Below, in pieces: positions 33,843 through 45,308 of a stretch of DNA of 64,000 bases. A program made the position numbers and the translations under genes. A model generated the notes under the pieces. It saw only the letters and a list, made by a program, of their open reading frames with translations, had not been told where the DNA came from and did no database searches. The stretch comes from Lumnitzera littorea (lineage: Eukaryota; Streptophyta; Magnoliopsida; Myrtales; Combretaceae). The stretch covers positions 40,673,096 through 40,737,095 of the forward strand of contig JAMXBB010000009.1 of the NCBI GenBank assembly GCA_024138015.1, given 5' to 3'. Position 1 is the first letter of the stretch; each line of letters starts with the position of its first letter.

Positions 33843-36800
33843 AATGCGAGACACCAAACACTTTTAGACACCTTAATATTATAAACATTGATTAGTTGTC
33901 TAGATTTTTTTTTTATTTGTATTTTCACACTTTATTATAAACAATTTTAAATACAAATTATACCATGTTACATATTGGAAGTTTGTGAAAGATGTCTTTA
34001 GGGCATTAATGGTTCTTAGTTTGATTCCCTTGGTCAAGGATCGTACCTTAAGGATTTTGTATTAATAAAATGAGGTCCTTTCATAAGAAACCCAAAATGA
34101 TATAACTTTTTTTTCAAAAAAAAAATTTCCTCTAATAATGTATATAATGTTGTAAATAAAAATTAATGAATTTTTTCATAAGAATTTCAAGGAGAAAGTG
34201 AAAAGGTCCTTAATTGAGAAAGTTTCTTAATATGTTAATCTTAATGAGCTAAAAAAGAAATGTAAATAGCTTCCTAAATTTTGATCTATGTGAATATGCT
34301 TTTAATGTTTCAAATATCGCAAACACCATATGTAATATGCAAAAAAGATGAACTGTTTAGGCTACACCACTTAACCCATGAGTTAAAGCGAGCCCACTCA
34401 TTATAGGGTACATTAACCTATTCACCTATAAAATTTATTTATTTTTAAAGTAAAAAAAGAAAAAATACCAGCTCACTAGCCATTCTAATTTATTTATTAG
34501 TTTAAAAAAAGTCAAAAGAAGTAAGATTATGTTTCTTATGAGGCTTTACACCTTACTCTTAATTAGAATTATGCATTTCATCAACTATGGACACGAATGG
34601 GAGTCAAATCGTGTTATCCAAGCCATGACGTCTTACAAAAACTTAGCTTTAAATAAGGTCCAAGAGGTGGGTAGTTTATGTGTTACGACTCACATTATGA
34701 TGATTATATTTTAGACATATATTTGTCTTTTATAATCAACATTTGACCTTTAGCATTTGTCCTAAAGTTAAACATTTAGGCAATCAAACTTATTTTAATA
34801 AATTTTTCCTATAATATTAAGTTTTTGGATTAAAAAAATCATAGTAGATTATTAGCCTAATAACCTAATAAAATGTATAAATAAATAAATTGAGTTGATC
34901 CATCTAATCAACCAAATTATATACAAGTAAATATGGTAGGAACATGGGTTGCTCGTCTTAACCCAACAACCTATAAGGGTTGAATCTAAAATGCTAACCT
35001 ACTAACTAGAAGTTGCATGTAACCATGAGTTAAAGCAGGTCGAAGCATTTTATTTCATTTAGCTCACTGATTCAACTCTAGTGATAGCAGCAGCTTAGGA
35101 AAAGGATAAATAAATAAAATTCCCGATCAGCAATAACAGATTTCAACTATTGTGGTTCTTTAGCTAACATTTACAGCATACTAGGGGCTAGTTAACATTT
35201 ATAGCATATTAGGCCCCTTCGATACTTCCATCATCACAAATAAACTGTTAATTTGGAGCTTGATAAAATTGGTTGGTATATTTATTAGTAAGGTTAACAA
35301 TTTGAGACTTGGACATCAAAGACTTAGACAACATACAATACAATTTAAATGGGTTAGTGTATTAAAAAAGAAATCAACATGAGACCTAAATAGTTTAAAC
35401 ACATTTAGATACAATTAAATTCGCATCTGAGTCCTAAAACTATTTATAAACCTATTTAAATAAATAGGTCCAGTAAATAAGTTTGGGATTGTAGTAATGT
35501 AAAATAAAAGAAGAAATATATATATATCAAAAGCAAAAAGTAAAAGATATCAAGTCACAACTAGGATTTATTCCTTCATCGCTTTATTTTGCTTTCATAT
35601 CCAAGCAACTACACTTACATTGTGTGTTCTTTTTAGTAAGTTTTCTTTTTTTAAGAAATTTATGTCTTTTGTAATATAGAAGAAATTGTTGATTAACTCT
35701 AGTTAGGCCTTCGATCCATTGTTGTAGATTTTATTTAAGACCTCCAACATAAAATTACGTAAATGTGTTGGAAATGTTCCTTATTTTTTTTTTCCTGTGA
35801 ATTATTTTATAAACTTAATAAGCCAAGTAAATTAAACTAAATGGATTGGTTTTAGATTGTGAAACTTGCATAGATTTAACATGTGCCTAAACCACAATTA
35901 GCATTTAGAGGATGTAGATTGTGAAGCTTGCCATCATGAACTTTCCTAAACAAGGTTCCTTAAGAATAGTATAATTGTTATGAAATAATAATTAGTATAC
36001 CAGTTAAAAATTAGTCTTCTATTTTTAAATTATTTAGATTCTTAGAGAGTTGATAAGTAATTAATAACTAGTCGTTGCTTGTAAAAAAATAAGCAATAAT
36101 CTATTTGATTAATTGATGGCAAAAAAATAAAAATTCTATTTGATTAATTATTTGTGTACAATATATTTCAAATATTCCAATATTAATGGAATATGTAATA
36201 CCTCAAATAGAAAAAACACTTAATTAAATAGGGCATCATGAATTAGTATATAATTATAAGAGGTGATAAATAGATCGAATTCGGATACAAAACACAATAG
36301 ATCACAAGATAAAGTATTTATATATAATTAATGAACATATTGTATCATAGATTAGGATTTTTTGAATACGAATTTATTTAAATACAAAAATATAGCACAA
36401 CAAGATAATACAAATTATCAATTATATTCAATCAAAACTCCTCGAAATAATCTATCTCATAAAATTTTTCCAAGGGCGTCATAAAACAAAGAAGAAGATT
36501 ATCAATAAAAAACCAGGGGCTGAAGACCATGACCATAATTTCGAAGATATATGCCTCCATTAATTCTCAAAATAAATATATAAATAAATTGGATTGTTGT
36601 TTCCAGATACTGCTTTTTTTTCTTCCTAGCCCTCCAAATCTGTCTTGCTCTTCTTTATTTTTCTCATTTCTAATTACATTTCTGGTGCCACTTGCCAAGT
36701 GGTATGATGCAGTTGCAAGCTCGCGTCGCATTCATATATTAATGCCAATATAAATTCCATTTTAATGTTTGTTGAAGTCTGGCGGCCTCATCTTTGTTTC

Positions 36801-37410
36801 TTGCTTCTAACATCGATATCCCGTACTACATCTAGCAAATAATTGCAAAGTGCCTCAGCCATGTACACAAAATTATATATATTGCCAGTTACCGGGTTTT
36901 GTCATGTTCTAATAATGGGTGCTGATTGCAAGTAGAAACAATATCGGTAAGATTATTAGTGACTAGATTTGAAACGAAAACCCATCGATACTATCGCACT
37001 ATATATTTAAACAAGCAGTTGTAGGAATCAATAATATTTCGATAGATATCAATTATAGTAGTATTTCTTGTAGAAATCTTCGTTCACATAATTTTTTATT
37101 TTTTTAATGTGAAAAGTGATACGCAACGTGCCTTTACGTAACGACAAGACAACGGCAGGTCTAATCCCGATGACGAAAATTTGAAAATTTGGTGTTTATT
37201 TTGTTGTCGTTGGTACTGCTGCATTCACTGCAAGACGGCCAATTTGTACAAACCGAGATAGCTCCATCTTTGAGGAGGAAATTATATATATATATATATA
37301 AACATAAACCCAGATTTTGTCAAATTCTTCGCAGCCCACCGTCAAAATCATATGCCCTTCTTTCACGTAATATCATTTTTTTTTTTTACAGATTTTAGTC
37401 TCCCTCTCAC
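33806..37410. repeat. Segmental duplication copy B, 5' flank half
   Basis: Collinear with 8,394-12,253 apart from small indels and the absence of the 326-bp MITE. It shows the uninterrupted site where the Tat-like element inserted in copy A: catatgcccttctttcacg at about 37,349. Non-coding. Confidence 0.85.
37239..37302 (+). promoter_or_regulatory. Putative ancestral UGT core promoter, copy B (CCAAT and TATATAAA)
   Basis: It has the same arrangement as copy A: ggccaatttg at about 37,238 and a (TA)n-type TATA box ending tatataaac at about 37,303. The TA run is longer here. It is separated from the pseudogene start by the copia element, without which the spacing to the ATG is about 350 bp. Confidence 0.45.
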
Positions 37411-37745
37411 TGTGCGGATTTTTGAAAATGCTGTTGGCGTAGCTTGTGAAGGCCATGTTTAACAAAGTTACAGCAATACGTGGTAATTCCTTTAGTGTAA
37501 AGAATATTCGTAAGTGGAGAATAGATAGAATTTAATTAAAAGGAATAAAATGATTTCTTGCTCCTTTAAGTAGTTACAGCAATATTTACATTGACTACAA
37601 CCTAACTACTATAAAAATAACTAACAACCTAATAACTAAGTAATAGAAAATATAGCTAGAAAACTAAAACAAAGGTGATGTGGAAAATAAAATAAAGAAA
37701 CAAAAGAAAAATAAAATAAATAAAAATATAATAATCCTAATCTCG
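37411..37745 (-). repeat. 3' LTR of the copia element
   Basis: It matches 42,225-42,257 plus 42,586-42,878 (gtggtaattcct, actacaacctaa, aacaaaagaaaaataaaata blocks). The terminal TG on the element strand appears mutated to CG (cgagattagg). Confidence 0.8.
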
Positions 37746-37959
37746 CTCCCTCAAGTTGGGGACTCTTGAAGAACCAACTTGGATCTAAGGAGCATCAATT
37801 GAGCTTTTGGTAATTATTTGGTGTAGAGATCAATTAACTGAAATTTTGAAGGCATATGAACTGCAACTAACAAACTTGATGCAATATGATATTATACAAA
37901 ATGCATATCAATATCAATGTGTTTTGTATAAGTACGGTGACAAGAGTTATTAGCAATCA

Positions 37960-40900
37960 AAATTGTCTATTGGTTGTCACATTTTACAGAAATTGGAATT
38001 GAGAGATCACGTAAGATGTGAGATGTCTACAAAACTTCCTTAATAGTAAAAGCAAAACTACGGTATTCAACTTCCATTGATGAAGTTGAAATTGTACTTT
38101 GTTTTTTTTTTTCCATGAAATCAACAAAGAACCTAGAAAAACGCAATAGCCGTTGATTGATTGATAATCCATCAAATCCTTTACCCAATCAAAATCTGAG
38201 TACATATGAAGTATTAAATCATTCGCAGCTAAGTAATACAAATCGAGAGACAAAGTTCTTTTAAGGTACTTTAAAGCATGCAAGGCAACGTGTAAATGAG
38301 GTGCTTTAGGCTTAGATAGAAACTTGCTAAGAAACTGTACAACAAAAATAATATCTGGCCTGGTCAAATTAATATAGGATTGTCACCCAATCAACCTTCT
38401 ATATAAAGTAGGATTGGTTAATATATCTCCTTGAGAATTATCAAGTTTAAGACCACTTAGAAATGGAGTCTTAGTTGGCTTTGAAGCAGCAAGACTTGTT
38501 TCCTACGATACATCTAAGAAAAACTTTCTTTGATTGACCAGGCAACCTTCCTTAGTGCAACCCATCTCCAATCTAAGGAAATATCTAGCGAGTCCTAGAT
38601 CTTTGATGGTGAATGCCATATGTAACTAAGCTTTTAAATCAGAAATCAGCTTTTCATTTGAACCTATTACTAAAATATCATCAACATAAAGTAACAAAGC
38701 TACAAACCTTATCACATCTTGTAAGACAAACAAAGATGCATCATGCTTAGACTATATATAGCTAAGAGAAACTAAGAATCTAGAAATCTCAAGATTCCAT
38801 TGGCATGATACTTGTTTCAACCAATATAATGACATCTTTAACTTGCAAACCTGACTAGATTGAGCTTTGCCATAGCCTTGAGGTGGTGTCAGGTAAATTT
38901 CTTCATCTAAACTCTTATGAAGAAATGCATTATTTAAATCTATTTAATGTAATAGCCATGAACAAGTTATAGCAATGGCAATAAGAATGTGCACTATATT
39001 AAGTTTAGTCACTGGGGAAAAGTATTATGAAAGTCTTGCCTCCTTAACTTGAGTATAGCCTTTAGCAACCAATCGAGCTTTATATCTCTCAACACTCCCA
39101 TCTAGTCTAGACTTTACTTTAAATATCCACTTATAACTAACCTTTTTTTTTAACCATGAAGAAGAGAAGTTAACTCCTAAGTATCATTAGACTCCAAGGC
39201 ATTTAATTCTTTCTCCATTGCTTTTATCCATTCTTGATGCCTAATAGCTTGAGAATAACTAGAAGGTTCTCTAACAAAGAGCACATTTACTAAGGATACT
39301 ACAAACTCTTAAGGATAATGCTGGAAAGTGTTTGGATTAACCAAAGGATATTTGGCTGTGATGTTTGTTTTTCGTAAGGAGTATGCAGCACCACTGATGT
39401 TTGAATGAACTATATAAACAAAGTCCTTGAGCCAGGTTGGAGGATAAGAAACTTTACTAAACTTTCTTAAAGGAACCGTATTGTTAGAGAAATGAGAAGA
39501 AGAAGAAGAAGAAGAACTTGTTAATTCTTATCTTGGTTGTGAACAAGGTGATGAAATAGACTCAAAAGTAGAGAAAAAATTTCCAAGAGTAGAATCTAAC
39601 TATATAGAATAAAATTTAAGTTGTTCATAACCTGATGAATTCAAATCTGTCTTAAGTCCATGAATAGAGTCATTAAGGTCTCTATCTTTGAATAGGAAGA
39701 TGTTTTCTAAGAAAATAACGTCTCTACTAATAACAACTTGCTTAGTAGATAAGTTATAGACCTTAAAACCTTTCTTACCACTAACATAACCAAGAAAGAC
39801 ACACTTCAAAGCCTAAGGATCAAAGTTATCGAATTTGTATCCTATATTAGCAACAAGACACAAGCAGCTTATGGCTCGAAGATTGTTATATTTAGGTTGC
39901 TTTTGATATAGTATCTCAAAAGTGACTTCCATCTAAGAATTTGTGATGGCATGAGATTAATAAGATGAGTAGCTATGAGAATGCATTCCCCCTAAAATGA
40001 CTTAAGTAAATTAATATGTAACCTTAGTGCCTTAGACATTTTTAACAAATGTCAATGTTTTCTCTCCACTCTCCTATTTTGTTGTGGGGGAATATAGCAT
40101 GGAAAATTGATGCAAGATCCCATGATTAATTAGAATTTCTTGATAACTCTTAAAAACCAACTCCTTACCATTATCAGATCTTATTGTTTTAGGTTTGATA
40201 TGAAAATGATTAATGACAAACTTGATAAATTTTTCAAGAATAGAACATACTTAAGACTTATGATGTAAAAGTAAGTCCAAGTAGCCCTAGAAAAATCATC
40301 AACTATTGTTAGGAAAAAATTTGCACCACACAAAGCGGGAGTACGATAAGGCCCCTAAACATTAAGATGAAGTAACTCAAAAGGAAATGTAGCCTTACTC
40401 ATACTAGATGAAAAAGGAACTCCATGAAACTTAGCTTGTTGACAAGTAAAACACCTGAAATTATTAAAGTTGAAACGTTTACAACTCTCCAAACCTATCA
40501 TGAAGTAATTGAGCTTCTTTATTACTCAACATTTGTTTAGTAGATAATATAGATTCATTGTCATTAGAAGTAGAGACAGAACAATGGCACAATTTTTTGC
40601 TTTAGAATTAAGGATATATAGTCTATTCAATGCTTGAGTAGATGCCACAACTATGTTAGAACTTAAGTCCTGAAACTAATAAGAATGTGAATTAAAGACA
40701 ACTTGTAAAAGGTTACAACTTAGAAGTTTTTACACTAACAGTAGGTTACAAGTAAATTTAAGAACATATAACACTTGATTAAGAACAAGTGACTATGAAA
40801 GTCTAAATTTACCTATAACCATAGACAAAAGAGTATAACCATTAGGTAATCTAATAAGTATAGGACACATTAGTTCATAAGGCTTAGACAAAAGGTCATG

Positions 40901-41950
40901 AAAAGGAGTAATATGCTCCAAAGCACTAGTGTTAACTATCTAAGAATCCTTCTTGTTATTTTCACTATTAAAACAATAAGTATTAGCAGAAAGAGTTTAT
41001 GCCATACCTACTATGGAAACCTCATTCACAACAACTTGCTCCTTATTTTCTTCCATTAGCCGAAAGACTTCTCGACAAACTTCCTACATAAATTACTTAT
41101 CATAATTTTTGCTAAATGAAGAATTACTTGTGTTAGAACTTAGAGACTCATCAAATGGTGTGTTTAGAGAAATAGAACTATGATTTGTTGCATCATGAAG
41201 ACAATCCATTGCATTCACTTATCTCTTTTTACCAATAGGCTTCGTTCCTTTAAACCAATCTAGATAACCAATAAGCTTAAAGCATGATTCTACAGAATGT
41301 TCTTTAGACTTGTAATGCTTGCATATTAGCTTTTTTTTTAAGATTTCTTATGTCAACAACAAATTTGCTAAACTACTGTAAAGTAGATGAAACATTGGAT
41401 TTGTTTTACATTAAAGGCTGAAGCATCTTAACATGGATTCATAAGTCTAGAAACTTGTCTTTGTTTCTATAGCTGCTGAATAAGGAAGTAAGCTCAATTG
41501 ATCGATCGAAGAGGCTCCATTGAGAAAATTTGGTTCCGGATCCATTCATAAGTCTCATTGAGTCCCATCATAAACTATAACAATTTATTTTAAGAATCAA
41601 ACTCTACCATCTTCTCCTTAAGAGCATAAGTATGACACTCCATCCTTCTGCATTCACAAACTGAAAAAGAATGCAAGTCTTGAAGCTCATGCTATACTTC
41701 TTGAGTTTATTGAGATACATGCTGATTGATTAATTATTTTGCTTAAGATTTATGATCTCATGTTATATTTGAAAGATAAGAGGATCATTAGCGGTTCTAC
41801 ATTACTCCTTCACTTCTTGCCATAACTCAGACACAGATTTTGTGTACAATAAGTTCTGAGCCATCTCTGAAACCATTAAATTAAGAATCCATGACCGTAC
41901 CTTATGGTTACATTTTGATTCCATTTGACAAAATCTACTAAATTTTCTTT
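37960..41950 (-). pseudogene. Copia gag-pol remnant (gag, integrase, RT, RNase H)
   Basis: Read on the minus strand from right to left: a zinc knuckle-like CKHYKSKEHSVESCFKL near 41,320-41,270; gag-pre-integrase with CRCFTCQQAKF-type Cys pairs near 40,440; integrase core with TIVDDFSRATWTYF near 40,310; and the end of integrase with KCVFLGYVSGKKGFKVYN (39,809-39,750). RT follows with LLLYVDDILV near 38,700-38,670 (Y-V-D-D intact). Then come the RT-RNase H junction TRPDIIFVVQFLSKFL (from 38,367) and SDFDWVKD and SINGYCVFLGSLLISW to about 37,984. Domains are complete and in copia order, but stops and frameshifts are frequent. It is not functional. Confidence 0.85.
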
Positions 41951-42212
41951 TGGCTTACTAATCAAGCAATCAAATTATCTAATTTTAATTTTAGCACCTA
42001 GTCCTAATTTTATTAATTTGCTCCAAGAAATATAGTGGGTTCTGTTAAATAAAATATTTTTGATGTACATCCTAAGGTTATTAGAGTGAGGAATATAATT
42101 TGGATCATTGATTAATATCTCCAATTGTTCATTTATTTTCAAGTAGAAGAATTAAAACGTAAAAGGTAAGCAAATTGATTCAGAAAAATTAGGTCCTAAC
42201 TTAGAATTAAAT

Positions 42213-42224
42213 GCTTTGATACCA
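42213..42224 (-). promoter_or_regulatory. Copia primer binding site
   Basis: The minus strand reads TGGTATCAAAGC, one mismatch from the usual initiator-Met tRNA site, directly next to the 5' LTR end. Confidence 0.8.
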
Positions 42225-42878
42225 TGTGTGAATTCTTGAAAATATTATTGGCATTATAGGTGTGCAAGTAAATTAAATAGGCTAATCTGGCTTGGCCCAC
42301 TTTAGCTCACGACGTAAATGGATTGAGCTTATTTGGTTCGCTCTTTAAATAGGTAAAAAATCTCGATTCTAATCCGTTTAAAAAGTAAGTCAAATAGGTC
42401 AACTCGTAAGCTAAAAGCATAAATAGAATAAATGAACTAACTCAAATTAACCTATTTTGGCTCACGAATTAAAGAGGTTGAATTTATTTGGCCTACTTTT
42501 AAATAGACTAAAAGACCTTAATCTAAACTCATTTTAAAAGTAAGTTAAGTAAGACGGTTCTAGAACAAAACTCACTTACATACCTCTTAAGCATAGCTTA
42601 TGAAATCTATGTTTAATAGAGTTATAACGATCCGTGGTAATTCCTCTCGTGTGAAGAATATTCATAAGCAAATAGTACAATAGATTTGATTGAAATGAAT
42701 AAAATGACTTTTTTGCCTCTTTCAAAGTATTTATATTGACTACAACCTAAGTACTATAAAAACCAATTAATCACCTAGTAGTTAAATAATAAAAACTACG
42801 CAAGAAAAACTAAAACAAAAGTGACCTGAAAAATAAAATAAAGTAACAAAAGAAAAATAAAATAAATAAAAGCTTACA
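42225..42878 (-). repeat. 5' LTR of the copia element, interrupted by a MITE
   Basis: The LTR sequence is 42,225-42,257 and 42,586-42,878. The middle 328 bp is an inserted MITE absent from the other LTR. Confidence 0.8.
42258..42585. mobile_element. MITE with AGGTGTGCAAGT-type terminal inverted repeats, nested in a copia LTR
   Basis: The left end aggtgtgcaagtaaatt and the reverse complement of the right end aggtatgtaagtgagtt match each other. They also match the MITE at 11,228-11,553 in sequence and length (328 against 326 bp). The sister LTR reads gttggcgtagctt straight through. Younger than the copia element that hosts it. Confidence 0.75.
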
Positions 42879-43119
42879 CTCTTAGCTATCTGTCATATAG
42901 CGTTTTCCTGTCAGTCTATCTCTCTCTTCTATCCCCTATTAATCTCTCTCTCCATTTTTACTTTCCTCTCCTCTCTTTCTATGCTTTTCCCCCAAACCCA
43001 CCCACCCACCCACCCACCGAACACCACCCCGGGGCGAACTTTTGTCTTTCTATTTGGACTTAGGTAACCTGCTTTTGTCTTGTAAAACCGTTGCTGCATC
43101 CTCTTCAACCTTATCCTCC
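42879..43119 (+). promoter_or_regulatory. 5' leader of the copy B UGT pseudogene with CCCA repeat
   Basis: Counterpart of 25,380-25,642. A run of CCCA units (42,989-43,017, starting cccccaaacccacccaccca) is longer than in copy A. On the minus strand it fits the G-quadruplex pattern. Confidence 0.55.
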
Positions 43120-43550
43120 ATGGCTGACCCTACCATCGGTAACAAAGAAAGCCTCTATATAGTGATGCTACCATGGACATGATACCATACCTAGAAGTCG
43201 CCAAGCTTCTTGCTCAGAGGGGTCACAAAATCTCCTTCATATCAACTCCAAACAACATCGACCGTCCCACCATCTACTTCACCCCACATAAACTCCGTCA
43301 AAATCCCATTACCTCACGTACCTAACCTCCCACATAGCGCAGAAGCTACCACAGACTTGCCTTACGACGAAGTCCAGTATCTAAAGCAAGCTCGTGACTT
43401 GCTTCAAGAACCCATTATGCAGTTCCTGGAATTAGCTAAACTGGATTCGCTGCTTCACGACTTCTTCTTTTACTGGGTTTCACTCATTGCACATGAGCTT
43501 GGCATTGCCACTGCATTTTTCAGCATATTCATTGCAGCAATGGTATGCAT
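43120..43550 (+). pseudogene. UGT91-like pseudogene, N-terminal piece (copy B)
   Basis: It starts MADPTIGNKESLYIVMLPW like the intact copy. A 13-bp deletion after ccatgg then removes the LAFGH segment with the catalytic His and shifts the frame into a stop. An 11-bp deletion about 115 bp later restores the original frame, so the rest (DLPYDEVQYLKQ to FSIFIAAMV) reads normally. Homology stops after gcagcaatggt, where unrelated DNA begins. About 92% identical to copy A by eye. It cannot make an active enzyme. Confidence 0.9.
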
Positions 43551-44146
43551 ATTCATTCAGTATATATATTCTTGTTCTGTTTTTTCTTTTCATTTGCACC
43601 ACTTCGAAATACTAAAAATTTTGCAAATCTTTGATATTCTATCTTAAAGGAATAACTTGGTCTTATTTTCCTTTTTCGAATAACAGTGTTCTTAACAATA
43701 TGATGTGTAATTATTTATCAATTTTGTTTTGCAATAATTTTTTTAAATTATTAATTACACCTTATTTACAGTTATATTTATGTTGTATATGTAAAATATA
43801 GTTATATAATAATTTTTATAATATTTATATTTTTGTAATATGTATGATTAATTGTATTTATTATTTTTAATTTTGTGTTATGTATAATTTTTGTAATTAT
43901 ATAAGTTATGATGGTTATGTAAATATATATATATATATATATATATGACTCGTATGTGGTATATAATTTTACTGATATATTAGTTATGGTACATCGAGAA
44001 ATAAAATCGTATAAAAAATTATAATTATAGTATGAGATAAATTGGTCTATGTAGAAGTGTAATTATATGAGTGTAATGATACGTTCTATCGATATAAAAT
44101 TGTATGTGTGTGACAAGATGCCTCGTTGAAAAATGATGTTGTGTAG

Positions 44147-44930
44147 TAGCATGTAAGTTATGGTGCGAAATTATAAAGTCGGATAAGATGTCCTATCGAA
44201 AAGTAAAATTATGTAGATACAATGAGACATCCAATCGGGATAAAATTGTATGGGTGTAATGATATGTTTCATCAAGATGAAATTGTGTGGATGCGATGAG
44301 ATGAAGTCCTACTAAAAAATGAAGTTGTGTGGGAGCTTGTAATTATAGTGTGAATTTATAGAGTGATAAAATGTCCTATTGAGAAGAAAAATTGTATGGG
44401 TACGATAAGACACTATATTGAGATGAAATTGTATGGGTGTGATGAAACGCTCTGTTGAAAAACACAGTCATGTGGGAGTTTACAATTATATTATGAATTT
44501 ATAAAATGTGATAAAATGTCCTATTGAAAGGAAAAATTGTGTGGGTGCGATAAGACGCCATATTGAGATAAAATTGTAAGGGTGTGATGAAAGGCTCCTT
44601 GAAAAACACAGTCGTATGGGAGTTTACAATTATATTGTGAATTTATAAAGTGTGATAAGATATTCTACTGAGAAGTAAAATTGTATAGGTATGTTGACAT
44701 ACCCTACTGAGATGAAATTATGGGTGTGATGAGATATGTTATCGAAAAACACAGTCGTGTGATAGTTTACAGTTATATTGTGAATTTATAAAGTGTGATA
44801 AAATGTTCCATCGAGAAGTAAAATTATTTGGGTGCGATGGCACGTTTTACCGAAAAATGAAATCATATGGGAGCTTACAGTTATAGTATAAAGTTATGAT
44901 ATACCATCGAGAAATGAAATTGTGTTAGTA
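44147..44930. repeat. Tandem repeat array, about 143-bp unit with shorter internal sub-repeats
   Basis: The marker phrase gggag(c/t)tta(c/t)a(a/g)ttata recurs at 44,331, 44,474, 44,618, 44,761 (variant) and 44,869, giving spacings of 143, 144, 143 and 108 bp. A diverged copy begins near 44,147. Within a unit, the phrase gaga(t/ag)...aaattgtatgggtg(t/c)gat recurs about every 36-39 bp. Non-coding, upstream of the transposase. Confidence 0.8.
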
Positions 44931-45308
44931 TTACGAACCGTGTAAAATTGTATGGACTTTATTGATTTTGTCACTCATGATTCAATAGATTGTTAATTAC
45001 TGATTATGTAAAGATAATTATATATGCGAGTGGAAAAATTATAAATGGAAGTAACGATCCACGATATGATAGGGATCTAGTAAAAAAGTTAAAAATGAGA
45101 AAGGATTCTAACTACAATCATTTTCTCCAATAGATCTGTATGAGTATTGGAGTTAATCCTTGTGGGGTTAAGTTTGTTTATTGATATTCTTGTTATTATG
45201 AGGAAGGTGTTTCGTATACTTTATGGCCATTATAGTTGACAATGATGTAGAAAATTTTATAGAAATGATCAACACGTTTAGAGAAAACTGGATATAAGAG
45301 ATATATGT

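Larger units (their letters stand above)
37411..42878 (-). mobile_element. Full-length degenerate Ty1/copia element with both LTRs
   Basis: The left LTR is 37,411-37,745 and the right LTR 42,225-42,878, the latter enlarged by a nested MITE. Without it both are about 330 bp and roughly 80-85% alike by eye. The primer site is at 42,213-42,224, and the polypurine-like stretch TTGAGGGAG (minus strand) is just before the 3' LTR. Flanking 5-mers ctcac (37,406-37,410) and ctctt (42,879-42,883) both derive plausibly from ctctc, the empty-site sequence in copy A (agtctccttctctcgactg). The element lies in the promoter-to-ATG interval of the UGT copy, reading away from it. Confidence 0.85.

Noticed and set aside
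43545..43686. Possible intron in the copy B UGT (gtatgc ... aacag)
   Set aside because: Sequence after the candidate acceptor does not match the next part of the intact gene, and copy A has no intron there. Kept only as an alternative in the junction finding.
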